This document shows positions 1-11,574 of a DNA stretch of 64,000 nucleotides, one piece after another. The stretch comes from Takakia lepidozioides (Eukaryota > Streptophyta > Takakiopsida > Takakiales > Takakiaceae), in assembly GCA_030704615.1 (NCBI GenBank), contig CM060734.1:57800042-57864041 (forward strand). The letters are read 5' to 3'. A program made the translations under genes and the position numbers. The number at the start of each line of letters is the position of its first letter. The first letter of the stretch is position 1. Below the pieces are notes generated by a model. That model was not told where the DNA came from. It saw only the letters and a program-made list of their open reading frames with translations, and did no database searches.

Positions 1-11
1 CTTCTAATTCT

Positions 12-1682
12 TCAGGCAGAACTTGGCACACCAAGTAATACATGGCGTCTGTCATGCCCAGAATAGCTATTGAAGAACAAACCAAATAAAAGTCTATTAC
101 TGGAAGTAATGAAAAGAGGATAAGAAGTACCAAGAGGGGTATCCTCGTCAATGAGTGCATCCAGTTCTTCCCGAATGAGTTGCAAGAAATCATGTATTTC
201 AGTGCTGGGAGAGGGGCACTGCTGTACCAACTGGTGGGCTTCCATCACCTTGTGCTGTAAGGGTTCATATGTAACCCTCTCAGTGTCTTTCAAGACCAGA
301 ACAGCTAATAATAGGTGTTTCTCTATCTCGTCCACAAGATGGCTGCTCACTGCAGACTCCAACCTCTTCTTCCAAAAGTCCAACAAATCAAACCTTTCAG
401 AGCAGACTGGGCATTGAAACTCCCCATCCAGGTGACGTTGCTTAAACACACCAGCTTGTTGAATATTGAAGGCACAGAGGAAGTGACACACATGAGAGCA
501 TGCTCCACACTCGAGGACCTTCCACTTCTCATCAGGCCATATCCCCACCTTGCACAAGCTACACATGCATCCACGACAGAAGGATACTTGTGTGCAGCTC
601 TTGCACAAGCAAATTGTAGCAGCCACTTCACATCCTGGCCCTGTCAAAAGTGATGTCACACGGCTATGGCTAGTTTTCTCTCTCCCTCCTACTATCCCCT
701 CCCTCCGTCCAAGATCAGTGTTGGACAAATCTGCCATCTCCTGAGCTCCACCATCATACTTGACCTGTCTATGACCTGTGCCTTCTGAGAGAATCCAATG
801 GGCACCAGCATGTTCAACATGTCCATCACCTCTATCCTGAGCTACATCTCCAGCCTCTATTGGTGGCAGATCCCCTTCTTTGACTGCTTCCAGACTTCCA
901 TTCAAATCAAACGGTGCTGGTGGGCTCTCTACATGCTTAAAGTTCTGGAAAAAGCTGAGTGCTGTAAATTCTTCAACACCTTTGTTATGCAGCACACCCT
1001 CGGCATTTGCAGACCCCACCATTGCTGCATTGACTACGCCCACTTGATCCGAATAAGGTTGAATCTCTTGGCGACTGGATTGCACAGCCTCACTGGGATG
1101 GCCGTGCTCAAGGGTATGTCCAACCTCAATTGAACCATTTTCAGCCCCTTGGTCATTAGACAACAATTTGCCGCCAAATTGGGTAGCCTCCTTAGTAAGG
1201 GTCCTGATTTTACCAGCCTCCAGCAAGCACCAGTATTGCTTGTGCTTGCATCGCCAGTCCACACACAAGGACGCAAGCTCAGTCTTTGCTAGAGAAACAG
1301 GGGGGTCCTCATTCCTCAAAATAGAAACAAACACGCAGAGCACAGGTGGTTCATAGCGTAGTAAGTTGTTGACTTCCAGCTTTCGCTTGAGTAATAGACC
1401 CCTCATTTGAGTCATTTCTGATGCACTCTTGCCCTTCAGGCGTCCTGCCTCCTCCATAAATTGTCGAAAGACATCGTTTCCATTGTGAAGCCATTTGTAG
1501 CTCGATGGAGTGGACAGAATAGACTTGAATGAATGCTTGAGAGCACCAGCGAGTCGCGCCTCAGTTTTCTTCCTCTTTCTTCCAGTCATGAGGGTTGCTG
1601 CAGCAAACGGCGTCACTTTATGTGGGAGGTCATTTGATAACATCAAACCACTCTTGTCTGCTTTCTCCTGGCCATTTTCCAT
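12..1682 (-). CDS. Oberon-like PHD-finger protein (large 5' exon, gene may run off the window)
   Basis: A long open frame of about 556 residues from an ATG at 1682; the frame is also open a few codons upstream, so an earlier exon is possible. The N-terminal half is hydrophilic, with a basic patch (TGRKRKKTEAR). At about residues 357-437 lies a cysteine/histidine-rich finger: CLCKSC, CRGCMCSLC, CGACSHVCHFLC and CPVC, the spacing of an Oberon/VIN3-type PHD finger, followed by a helical segment. Proteins of this family act in the nucleus in chromatin-linked developmental control; that role is family knowledge, not shown here. A GTAC splice-donor candidate at 130-129 lies after the sequence LDALIDEDTPL, so the last 40 or so residues may be intron read-through and the true C-terminus may lie beyond the window. 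The exact subfamily is uncertain. Confidence 0.68.
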   Translation of the reverse strand: MENGQEKADKSGLMLSNDLPHKVTPFAAATLMTGRKRKKTEARLAGALKHSFKSILSTPSSYKWLHNGNDVFRQFMEEAGRLKGKSASEMTQMRGLLLKRKLEVNNLLRYEPPVLCVFVSILRNEDPPVSLAKTELASLCVDWRCKHKQYWCLLEAGKIRTLTKEATQFGGKLLSNDQGAENGSIEVGHTLEHGHPSEAVQSSRQEIQPYSDQVGVVNAAMVGSANAEGVLHNKGVEEFTALSFFQNFKHVESPPAPFDLNGSLEAVKEGDLPPIEAGDVAQDRGDGHVEHAGAHWILSEGTGHRQVKYDGGAQEMADLSNTDLGRREGIVGGREKTSHSRVTSLLTGPGCEVAATICLCKSCTQVSFCRGCMCSLCKVGIWPDEKWKVLECGACSHVCHFLCAFNIQQAGVFKQRHLDGEFQCPVCSERFDLLDFWKKRLESAVSSHLVDEIEKHLLLAVLVLKDTERVTYEPLQHKVMEAHQLVQQCPSPSTEIHDFLQLIREELDALIDEDTPLGTSYPLFITSSNRLLFGLFFNSYSGHDRRHVLLGVPSSA

Positions 1683-1870
1683 AACCAATGATATGATCAA
1701 AAACTTCTGCCAGTTCCAGCATAAAAGCTTGATGGTCCTACCTGATTTCCACCCATTTCTCCATCACCCAAGCTTTGTGGTGTGCCTACAGTGCTGGTAT
1801 AACAACTGCAATTGGAAATTGGCAGCGGAAATGGGGGGCCTTCTTAGGTTACCCATGCTAGTGCTGTTTT

Positions 1871-1920
1871 TCTATGGCCACAAGGCTACACCAAACAACA
1901 TCTTACATGAGTACATTCTA
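1871..1920 (+). repeat. LINE 3'-tail fragment
   Basis: This stretch matches the 3' tail of the LINE at 43.7-46.1 kb: GGCCACAAGGCTACA, then a CAAACAACATCTTA block and ATGAGTACATTCT. It is an isolated, diverged tail with no recognisable LINE coding sequence beside it. Confidence 0.55.
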
Positions 1921-2433
1921 TGTTAGAACTTAGCAACACTTCAACACTCATCTTCCGCGTGTGCATGTATCACCATTGGCACAGGAAAAATGGTTGCATC
2001 CCATGTACAAATTTGCACGCAGCTGGTAGGGGGCCAAGAGGCTGTGTCATCTTGGCCATGGCACCTATCACCTACCACCTAGTTTCTCCATAATCCCATT
2101 CTCCTAAACCGTGACCCGACGACCTGGCAAGAAAGAGAACTGCACTGCGAAACTCCATCCCAGCTAGCAGCAGGCAGATGTTTGTTGCACCCGAATAATG
2201 AACCCCTAGCACTAGGTTCTGTGGCCATGGATCCCTCTCGCATATGTGCATGGGCTACCAGAACCAGAAAAAAGCACAAGTAGAATTTAATGCCTGCTCC
2301 CATCTCTCTGCGGCGAGTAATCCTTACAGTGTGAATCTGATACCTTAAAAACTGCAGTCAGAGAATTAAGCATGACAATATTGTACCCCACATATTAACA
2401 TTCTGAATAGTCACTGAAATAGGACCCTGGCAT
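1921..2433. other. intergenic, no gene seen
   Basis: Spacer between the Oberon-like gene and the MBD gene, both on the minus strand. It should contain the 5' region of the first and the 3' region of the second. I see no supported coding exon or RNA gene. Confidence 0.4.
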
Positions 2434-3528
2434 TTAAAAGAGTCTGATGGTAAAGGATGTTACCATGTGAGGTGCGAGGCCCTTTTGAGCATTCTTTTTC
2501 ATACGCTTCCTCTTAGCAGACATCTCATCATCCTCAGCTTGCTTTCTCTTGGCAGATGATTCCTCCTCTTCAGATAGAATTTTATGTGCAATTATGTCAC
2601 CATCTTGAGACCCCCTCCCACGTTTCTTGGGTACAGCTAAGACCCCCGGCAATGGCCCGAACTTGAAGTCTTGCAACAACAACCCAACGACACAATCGAC
2701 GTTTTAGAGGTGGCCCGCATCTGTGCAGTGTTTAGACACTCTCCCGGCCAAAATAGGAAGAAAAAGGGTAGATATGTCTTCACTTCCAGAGAGAAAAGAG
2801 TAGATGAAAGGCAGCTGGTTTGAGCAAAGAAAAATATGAAGGAGTGGAATCAAATGGAATGGATGTAGACCCTACCTACAGTCGTAAGATCAAAGTTTGT
2901 AGCCATGCAACAGGGCGGTTAAAGACTGCACTTGGACAAGCATACATTATGCCCATTCAGCCAACTCATCTGGAATTTTATCAACTTACTTCAGCTCCGT
3001 TCTACATACCAGGGCTTGGCCCTGCAGCTGTGCGACCTAGGTGGAAAGCATTGTCAGTGAAGTCTTGCTCCCTACATCTCTGGCTACAAAATATTCTTCA
3101 GTCCCATGAAATGTCGTTGAACTAGACCCACATAATCATCTGCTAGAGCCTGAACTGGTTACAGAAAACCCACTGAGTTCAGTTACACAAATTTTCTCAG
3201 AAAGTATCCCCAGCACGGACTTTCTTAATATTTGCATCCCATCCGCTATCAGAGGAGGTGTAACTACCTTAAGTAGAGGACGAATTTCCAAACGAAACTC
3301 ACCTTCTGGGCCGACCCGCCAGCAGAATTCACTGAAGGCAGGTGGGTTTGGAATAGAAGAGAGGTAGTCTTGTAGCTGTATCTGGGACCGAATGCGCTTC
3401 CCGGTGGGCGAGCAAAAATACATATCTGACACCCTTTGCCCTGCTTTCCATTTCCAGTCCTTCGGTGCGAAGGGCGGACCCTCTCCCGTCCGCCCTGCTA
3501 GGGGATGTGGTATAGGGTCGTGACCCAT
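2434..3528 (-). CDS. methyl-CpG-binding-domain (MBD) protein, two exons
   Basis: Exon 1 runs 3528-3303 from an ATG; exon 2 runs 2669-2434. The donor GAAG|GTGAGT (phase 1) joins an acceptor GCAAG|AC, giving about 153 residues. Exon 1 encodes an MBD fold: a tryptophan-rich start (DWKWKAGQR), the strand VSDMYFCSPTGKRIRS, the helix IQLQDYLSSIP, and FSEFCW. Exon 2 is basic and acidic low complexity with VPKKRGRGSQDGD and repeated AKRK blocks, resembling the KKRGR tail of plant MBD10/11-type proteins and a likely nuclear localisation signal. Family members bind methylated or unmethylated DNA in chromatin. Short for the family, and a GTAACA donor-like site near the end means a further 3' exon cannot be excluded. 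Confidence 0.66.
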
Positions 3529-5137
3529 TATCCTTTATAGGCTTCGAATCTACGAAAGCACTCGAGCTGGAAAAGAAGAGGGTGGAGAAACTGTCAGACC
3601 AGACTACTGTATCTCTTTTGTCAAGGGCGGTTTCGCAACAGATGTTCAGAAGATTTTCACAACTGCTCAGCGCATCTTGGTGCCCAAGCAGATTGACATC
3701 GGAAGGCCCGTTCTCTCGCTCTCATGCACAGTGGAATCTCAAAGAGACAAGCGACAAGATTACATAAAACTGTTACCATCGAAGTGCCTGACATCAAGAA
3801 CTTTTTCTCTCCCATTCTCGCATAGATTGGATGGATAGTACACCCACCTAGTCAAGAAGCTGCACGAATAGAAGAAACTTCGGTTTGGAAGTTACAAATG
3901 GTAAACCGGTCGTTACCAGTCTCTCCTTCGCCGTTAACTCCACTTTCCGGCCTTCATAATCACACCCATTACAGCGTATTGCAGCTACGTACAAAGCTGC
4001 AGTCAGGCGCTTGGTGTGCTGGCTTTGGCGGCTGCGGCCTCAATCACTCTGCCACTTGATTTTTTCGTCTTTCCATGTTCCCATGCTGGAAAGGGTACCT
4101 ATTCAATTAGCCTTTCGCTTAGGCGTCCAAGAAAATATTTCCACCCCCCCTCCCTCTCTCCTAACATGGCAATACACAATAAACCTCCATTGGAGGATGA
4201 CACTCCATGTAAACCCTATAGAGCAGAGAAGAAATGGAAAACCTATACGAAATTTGCCATTACGAAGTGACACACTCCGAGGTGAAAGGACGTAATTATG
4301 GCTCGAAAGTTGAGGCACCGCCCGGAGCCTACCTAAAGTGCAATAGGTATGAAATGGACTCAAGTACTAATAAGATATCTGTTGCTTTTAGCCAGGTTGC
4401 GACATTGCGACGGCGGGTTGACATCACTCACACCACGCATCGCGCCTCTCAATCTACCCTTACCTCTGACCGATTACGTACATGGCCCTGTCTCGCCTCC
4501 ATCTACAGCCGCACTAAAAACTACGTGAGTACCAGGTAGAACAAACAAAACCACAAAATCCAGACACTCTCAATCGGAAATCCATCCGAAGCTGGGAAAA
4601 CAGTGTGTTCTATTAACAGCATGCAGTACTATTATGTCCTTTAGCGTGGATTCTTTACACTTTCTGACCTTCAAATGATCTCATCACAGCAACCTATATC
4701 GCAACTCCACAGTGGGAGCAATCACCGACTACCGCTGACCAAATCCCACTGGAAAACATACCTACCTACCTCTCCGCCATAGTTGAATGGAATCATCACT
4801 GCTCCATCTCTGACATCACACACTGTGTCGTCTTCCTCGCGTCCACAGCCCTAATCCGCCATAGCCAGGGCGCAGCGCTTATATACTATACACAGCCACG
4901 CATGCGAAGCGGTATGGGATAAATGGGGAATATGGCGTATAGTTATTATATTATGCTTCGTAATGCGAGATGCCTGGCAAAATCTGACGTGATCGAATTC
5001 TTACTAACTATATTTTGAGGGGTTGGCGCGCACGTCTTTTTAAAGCGCTTCAGGCGTCAGTCAGGATTCGACCCCCTGCGTGGTCCGACCCCATTGACTT
5101 ACGGTCTAACTGTCGCCACTGACAGGTGTCGATCACA
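3529..5137. other. intergenic; one weak open stretch
   Basis: No gene is supported. A plus-strand open stretch at about 3550-3830 without a good ATG reads like coding sequence (for example VKGGFATDVQKIFTTAQRI) but I do not recognise the family and see no partner exon. It could be a relic exon. The rest is unremarkable. Confidence 0.35.
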
Positions 5138-5800
5138 TTCATTCGCGCCGACGCTCTAGGATGAATATCAAGACGTTCATTCTTATGGTATACCGGAATC
5201 GATGACCGTGTCTCGCGACTCTCTAGGATGATTATTAAGACGTTCAGTCAGATACGGGGATAGAAGACATTCATCCGTGTCTCAGACGCTCTAAGATGAA
5301 TGTTGAGACGTTCATTCATTATGCCAGAATAGATTACATTCATCTGTGTTTTGCGATGCTCTCGGATGAATATGAGACGCTCATTTGGACTAGATGACAT
5401 TCATGATGCAATTGGATGAATATTAGAGATGTTCATACATGTTCAGGAATCGATGACATTCATCCGTGTCTTGCGATGCTCTACTAAAGACGTTCATTCA
5501 TGTGCCGAATAGATGACATTCATCCATGTCTCATGGCACTATATGATGAGATATTATACATTCATTCGTATGCATGAATAGATGACATTCATCCATACTT
5601 GCATCGAATATGGAGACGTTCATTCATGTACCAAAATAGATGAAATTCATCCATATCACACAACGCTCTAGGATGAATATTAAAGTTCATTCATATACTA
5701 GAATAGATGACATTCATCCAGGTCTCGCGATGCTCTATAATGAATATGAAGGTATCGAAATAGATGACATTATCTTCATCAATGTAGAAGATGCAGATGA
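5138..5800. repeat. degenerate tandem repeat (about 66-bp unit)
   Basis: Roughly ten diverged units carry GACATTCATCC, a GCTCTAGGATGAATAT block and GACGTTCATTCATG, then AATAGAT. Two clear units start at about 5266 and 5332. Each unit contains opposed ATTCAT and ATGAAT motifs, so every unit can fold on itself. Units decay toward the right end. Confidence 0.75.
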
Positions 5801-5964
5801 ATGAGAATATTTTCATTCGTGCATGATCCCAAATGTCTAGACATGAATGAGGGAATGCAGTTGTTATTTATTTCGTAACTTATTTTTAAATTCCAGTGCA
5901 AAAGCAAAAACAACTTAAATACCCATGTTGTATGAGATTGTGTAGAATGAATTGCCCAATTAAG

Positions 5965-6772
5965 TTAACCCCTAAAGGACGAGGGGAGGCGATGCGGGTC
6001 GCGTCAGATTACTTGCCAAGCTCCAATTCCCATGGATGATAGTGGATGGAAGTGCACCTTGAAGATGAATTGTAGATTGTCATAGAGGAGCACATGTGGG
6101 AATTTACAGCGCCAAAAAATCATAGAAGCTCTACTCCCTAGAATTTTGCAAAGTGCTAGGGTTTCATGAAATCCAGTGTTAGAGCACCATTGACCCGCCT
6201 GCGTGGCAGTCAAATGGGCAAATGTTCAAGATAACATCTAGGGCTGAAAATTTATCATAATGCCAAAAAATTTGGACAAGGCACCATGAAATATTACTGT
6301 GCACTTACTTACCAAAGGAATTGGTAAACAAATGTCACCTCATGGGTGTACTTGGGAAAGAAGCCAAAACAAGATAATTTACACCCCAATTTCACATACA
6401 AAGCAGCCCCCCATATTTTTAGCATATTGGTCTGAGATTATGGGAGATGACATATTGGTTGCCCTTATCCGGATTCTGGAGGCCATTTCTTCAAGAAAAA
6501 ATGTAAAACCACCAAATTCGCATGGTCAAAGCAAATTTTCCTCTCTTTTTTTGTTCATGGTTTTAACTTGGCCAATTTTCTTTTGTTATAATCTACTAAA
6601 TGGAACGGTCAAAAGTGCTACAATTTTTTGAGGACCTTCATGTAGTAGGTAGGGATGGAATGGAACGGTTCATCCAGCTGGATGTAAGGGGGGTAAGAAG
6701 TTACAGCTTAGCAATGGAAGGTATGGCCCACTTTTTGGGAAAACTCCCAAAAGTTAGCTTGTCCTTTAGGGG
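5965..6772. mobile_element. MITE-like non-autonomous element
   Basis: The insertion splits the left arm of the composite transposon. It starts TTAACCCCTAAAGGAC and ends GTCCTTTAGGGG, with TTAAG on each side (5960-5964 and 6773-6777) readable as a 5-bp target duplication. The uninterrupted right arm shows the empty sequence. No coding capacity. A diverged relative lies at 17338-17790. Confidence 0.7.
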
Positions 6773-7214
6773 TTAAGTGGGACTCACCGTAAAGTTTAGA
6801 ATTGTGAGTAATAGGAAAAGCAAAAGAAATGTAGATTGGCTTCAATATTATATGTTATTGTACATCATAAGTGCCTATGACAAATGCCTTATACAATGGT
6901 GGACTGGTGCCTGGAATTTTTGACATAGTAAGGTCATAAGCTTTTAAAAAACAGATCCATTGTTTTCATTGGTTGCTCTATCAAAAATCAAAAAGGCCAT
7001 TGATAGCTCTAGCTGACTAAACAATAGGTCAATGGTGGTCCAACAGAGGGGCGTGCTACAGTATGAGTACACAATACACCTTGTAGAAGATATAATAATT
7101 GTCGTGCACCTAAGCATCGTGCCACAACATGCATCACGGTAATTCTACGTCATCATGACTAAAACCTTGACATTATATATAATAATTCGTCATTAGGTGG
7201 TTATCCCAATATCA

Positions 7215-7661
7215 GGTCACAGCCCTCAAGTGGTTCGTTTTTCCCACTTTCTTCATGCATTTTCGGACCCCATCCCTTTTTCAAATATATAACATCACCA
7301 AACATATCACATCACAACCCTTTTGTACCCCACGAGTAGAGGCTTCGTTGCTAGGTGGTTCTCAACTTGCTTAGTCTACTTAGGAGTTTCTTGCTACGCT
7401 ATGATTTAGTGAATGAACATTGAGTTTAAGGTTACTAAACCCCTTGTCCGGTACGTTGCCTAAGAGTAAAGTTAGCAGTTGACCAAAACAAAAAGGTTGA
7501 TATGGATTGCTGGCACGCGTAGTTGGACAACTAATTTACAAGATATTGTGGTGTGATATGTTTGGTGATGTTGATAATATATATATTTGAAAAATGGATG
7601 GGGTCCGAAAATGCATGAAGAAAGTGGGAAAAACGAACCTGGTATGAGGGTTGTGACCAGT
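7215..7661. repeat. hairpin (foldback) insertion beside the hAT end
   Basis: Arms at 7215-7316 and 7549-7661 are near-perfect reverse complements: CGTTTTTCCCACTTTCTTCA pairs with TGAAGAAAGTGGGAAAAACG, and CACCAAACATATCAC pairs with its complement. The loop is about 230 bp. The right arm of the composite element lacks this insertion, so it arrived later or arose by local inverted duplication. Confidence 0.7.
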
Positions 7662-7860
7662 GTTGGTCTGGTATATAGGGGCCAGCCTGGTATCAAGAAT
7701 GGTATCAACACTGGTATGAAGAACCAGACCAGGCTGGTCTCAACAGTTGTGATACTCAGGTGTAAACTAATATACCCCTGGTATGAGATTTTGTAAGAAA
7801 CGGGAAAAGTCCAGACCAGCCTGGTAGCACTTTCGGAATACCAGACTTCATACTCGATGC
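7638..7860. repeat. left subterminal CTGGTAT/ATACCAG cluster of the hAT
   Basis: Many copies of CTGGTAT or its complement occur within about 200 bp, for example CCTGGTATGAG, GTCTGGTAT, CAGCCTGGTATC and AATACCAGAC. A matching cluster lies at the other end. hAT transposases are known to bind short subterminal motifs of this type; the role here is inferred. Confidence 0.65.
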
Positions 7861-8184
7861 ACGTTCACCTTCTTCCTTCTTAGCCTAGTATCGGTATCCA
7901 GCAAACTTAGGGTTCTTAGTAAGCTATGGAGGGTTGTTGCAACTCATTATTGCAATGGCGGCATTCATTCATAATGTGTTGGTAGTTGGTATTTAGTAGG
8001 CGGGGTTTGTGGCGCCGGCCACGTTTCAATGCTGTCGGCCAAGCATCAACGCAGCTTTCCACTTTCTACTTAGGTTTTGTTCTGTGTAACTGACTTAGGT
8101 TGCACCGAACCCGTGTTTTTGTCTGTGTGTTGTCAAATGAACGATATGTTTAACGCAGCTTTTGGTAAGGTTTGATCGTTCATC

Positions 8185-10491
8185 ATGGATCCCAACTACT
8201 TGCATGTTGAGCATGAGGATTTTTGGGAACCTGATGAGGATGAGGGGACAGACACAGGGTTGGCAACCGAATCTTTGAGCGAGCACACAGTGGAGACGGT
8301 GGCGGAGGTGCTTGCTGCCGAGGAAGAAGCGATTTGGAAAGTGTAGCTCTTACAACTTGTGAAGAACCAAAAAATTTGGTACCCACATCACATATCTGCA
8401 CCTGCTTGGGCGTTTTTGTGCTCAACGACCCAGCAACAGCCGTGGACGTTCAAGTTTGTCAAATCATGCGGTGCGTGTTATGCCATCCTACAAGCCCATC
8501 TTCCAGTTCGAGCAACAGAACCAGATCTCGGAAAGGGATTATTGCATACAATCCTTCTCATGGCATTACGAGTATAAAGAAACATGTGGGTAACAAACAC
8601 GGTGGTGCACTCACAAGATATAAAGAGCACAAACGATCTGCAGATGAGGCTCAAGGTGGACGCCAAAAATGTAAGAAGAGAAGGAACTCGGTTGCACCCA
8701 CTGCCATTACGGAGTTCTTTGGTAGCAAACATCCTTACAGATGTAACGATCCTGGTCAGCTACACGTCATAGAAGATCTGGTTTTGTTCATCGCCAAAGG
8801 TTACATGCCTATGTCAGTTGTTGAGAGTAGTTGGTTACGGCGATTAGTTTTACGGCAATGTGATAAGGTGCGCTTTCCTTCTCGCAAGCAGCTTGTGCAT
8901 GAGCACATCCTGGCGATGCTAGCAAAAACAATTGAGAGTTACGTACTCCCATCCATTGCACAATGTTCCACAGCCACGGCCACTTTTGATTTGTGGATGT
9001 CCAGATCGGGATTTTACACTTTTGCCCTGGTCATTAACTTCATCAATGAGGAGTGGCTTCTATGCCATGTTACTGTAGGTTTGTTTGAGGCACCAGACAC
9101 TTCTGGCGCAGCACTGGCGGAACAGGTTAAGAAGCTTCTGGCCGAGTACAAGCTTACGGACAAAATTATCTCGTATGTGAAGGATGAAGGGGCTAACTTA
9201 AACACTCTTGCACAAGCTCTCACATCAGTTGTCTCTTGCACACCTCTGGAACTTCAATCACCATTTGTTGGTGTTTGTTTTGGGCATCTCATGTCAAAGG
9301 CTTGCCAATACGCCACAACTGAGAGCAAAGTGGGTGCTGGAATGAAAGAAGTTAGTCTTGTGGATGCTCAAAGTGCCTTGCAGAAGACAATAACATGGAC
9401 TAAGAAATCAGGAAAGGGAAGACAGGAATGGGATCTTGCCTGTAAGGAAGTTGGATTGCGGCCAAGAAAGCTTAAAACCCCTGTCAAAACGCGATTTGCC
9501 TCAAAGGTGGTGCTCTTCCAAGAGACCTTGGAATATTCTACAGCGATTAACTTGTGCTACAGTCGACAGACATCTCGACTTCAATCTCGGGTACCTGGTG
9601 GCTCAACATAGGCCATCGCCAAGGCAGTCACTGAAACTCTTACACCTGTTGTGAAGCAATGCATTTTAAATCAAACTAGAGGATATTGGCTGTTGTCGGA
9701 TACCTTGTTTGCAGCATTCTCTATTGCTACAAAAATGAGTCAAGATTATAATCGTCGGGCAGCCAGGAACCCTCCACTAACATGTGGTGATTTTGAGCAA
9801 GAGTTGGAAATCCTGTATGCTCGAATGGGACTAGAAGTTATCAATGTCTTGCGGCCTTTTCTATCTTTTGCAGTCACTTTTAATCGAGGCCATGCACAGA
9901 ATATGTGTGCACTTATACTTGATCCTCGGTACAAAGGCCTGCAGTGCATCATGGACTATGGAGGACGAGAAAATACAAAGGCTATTAACTGCATTCAAGC
10001 ACCTCAATCCAGGCCGTGTAGATAGTCCTCCTCCAGAAGAGCCACTCCCTCAGGAATCACTATGGGGAGTTTCTACCTCAACTGAGGAGGCGAGCTTAGG
10101 GCTTGTAAAAAGTGAGTTATCAATGTATCGCCGTTTGATTGTGAATCCAGATGATGTCAAGTCTCCGTTATTGTGGTGGAAGGATCATGAAAGCCGCTTC
10201 CCTAATGTAGGGTTTTTGGCTCGCCAATTTCTAGGAATACCAGGTTCGCAGATTGAGACCGAACGCATATTCAGCATTGCAGGGATATTTACCAGTATGC
10301 GTCGATGCCGACTTGGAGTGAAGAACATGGACAAATTAGTGATGATTTTAAAGAACTGGCCTAGCGATGCAAGGACTGGTTGCCCTCTCGCTGATAAGGG
10401 AGTGGAGGAATTTTTCATTGCTGAAGATGATCTCCTTGAAGATTATGAAGAAGAACTTGAAGATGCTGGTTACTTTGAGGATGTGTTGTAG
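8185..10491 (+). pseudogene. hAT-family transposase, decayed
   Basis: Reading from ATG at 8185, the frame breaks at a TAG near 8344, then continues in other frames with at least two frameshifts (around 8350-8470, near 9610 and near 9950). Recognisable parts in order: a BED-type zinc finger (CVLC ... HGITSIKKHVGNKH, about 8485-8610), the core around TATFDLWMSRSG (about 8980-9010), and the C-terminal dimerisation segment SPLLWWKDHESRFPNVGFLA followed by SQIETERIFSIAG (10160-10280). The protein would have cut and moved the element by recognising its ends. The last part ends in an acidic tail. It is almost certainly inactive; some breaks could be introns, but the in-frame TAG argues against a working copy. 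Confidence 0.8.
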
Positions 10492-10914
10492 CACTTAGTT
10501 TCAGTACTTTTTGGCTGTGAGGATGTCTGCAATTGTGTGGCAGCTTCAGTACTCTTAACATGTTTGCAAATGTTGTGACTCAACAGATTGGGGGCAATCA
10601 TATGACTTCTATTACAAATTGAATTATAGTGCACTTGAAACACAATGTCTGCATGTTTATTTCGCTTTGACTGTAGAGAGATTGTCTTTTTTTGTGCTAT
10701 CAGAATGTACTAGCTCATGGAGCTTGGTAATTGCAATGGTCTAAGGCTGTAAGTTAGTGAGTGATGCTCACTTGAAAATATTGGTATGAGATGATTTGCT
10801 TCTGAGAATTTCAAGGAGCAAAATTTGCTTCCAAGTGAATAGGTTGGTTGAAGTGTTGAAGTGCACACTTCAGCTTTTTTTTTAAATAAATAAAAATAAA
10901 TAAACTAAAAAAAC

Positions 10915-11140
10915 TGATACCAGTATTGATCACCAATACTTGCTGGTATCACTTTGATATTGCTCATATTTATACCAGTAGTGCACAATTCCAATCTCAA
11001 CAATTATTCATACCATACTGGTAGTGGAAATGTCAATATATGGCTGGTACTAGAGTTCAGCTGGTATCAAACATCTTTAAAATCCTCTATACCAGGACCA
11101 GATTGGTATGTGTTGCATGCAATACCAGACCAACACTGGT
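10915..11140. repeat. right subterminal ATACCAG/CTGGTAT cluster of the hAT
   Basis: At least ten ATACCAG or CTGGTAT variants in about 220 bp between the transposase end and the 19-bp inverted repeat at 11122-11140. It mirrors the left cluster at 7638-7860. Confidence 0.65.
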
Positions 11141-11392
11141 TGTGACCTGATATTGGGATAACCACTTAATGACGAATTATTATATATAATATCAAGTTTT
11201 AGTCATGATTACGTAGAATTACCGCGATGTATGTTGTGGCGATGCTTAGGTGCACGACAATAATTATATCTTCTACAAGGTGTACTTACTCATACGGTAG
11301 CATTATTTTGTTTTTGCCCTTTATTCATAATTTTAAACTTTGCGGTGAGTCCCACTTAATTGGGCAATTCATTAACACAATCTCGTAGTACA

Positions 11393-11555
11393 ACACAGTA
11401 CTGAAATCAATAAAATGGTCAAACATCGGCGGAGTTAGAAAAAACAAGATTGCATTTGCATCCACATTTGAATTTGCTCTTGTGAGCCACCCACATTGAT
11501 GTTTGCTGTAGCAATTTTACCCTATATTACTCTTGATATCACGCTTCCTTTTCTA
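11393..11555. repeat. segment duplicated at 33098-33250
   Basis: CAGTACTGAAATCAATAAAA, an ACAAGATTGCATTTGCATCC block, GATGTTTGCTG and a TACCCTATATTA-CTTGATATCA block occur in the same order and orientation at both places. The match begins where the transposon's right arm ends. Confidence 0.7.
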
Positions 11556-11574
11556 ATTGGGTGAGGCATCAGAT

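Larger units (their letters stand above)
5931..11390. mobile_element. composite DNA transposon with long inverted arms
   Basis: The left arm (5931-5964 plus 6777-7221) is the reverse complement of the right arm (11140-11390). Both contain the AATTGCCCAATTAAG block, the GTGGGACTCACCG block, the GTCGTGCACCTAAGCAT block and GGTTATCCCAATATCAGGTCACA. Inside lies a 19-bp inverted pair ACCAGTGTTGGTCTGGTAT (7656-7674 and 11122-11140), clusters of CTGGTAT, and a decayed hAT transposase. Two insertions interrupt the left arm: a MITE-like element and a hairpin. Either the hAT has unusually long terminal repeats or it sits inside a foldback element. Confidence 0.7.

Noticed and set aside
3550-3830. Open plus-strand stretch with coding-like composition
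   Set aside because: No start codon, no splice partners and no family that I recognise; mentioned only in the spacer description.
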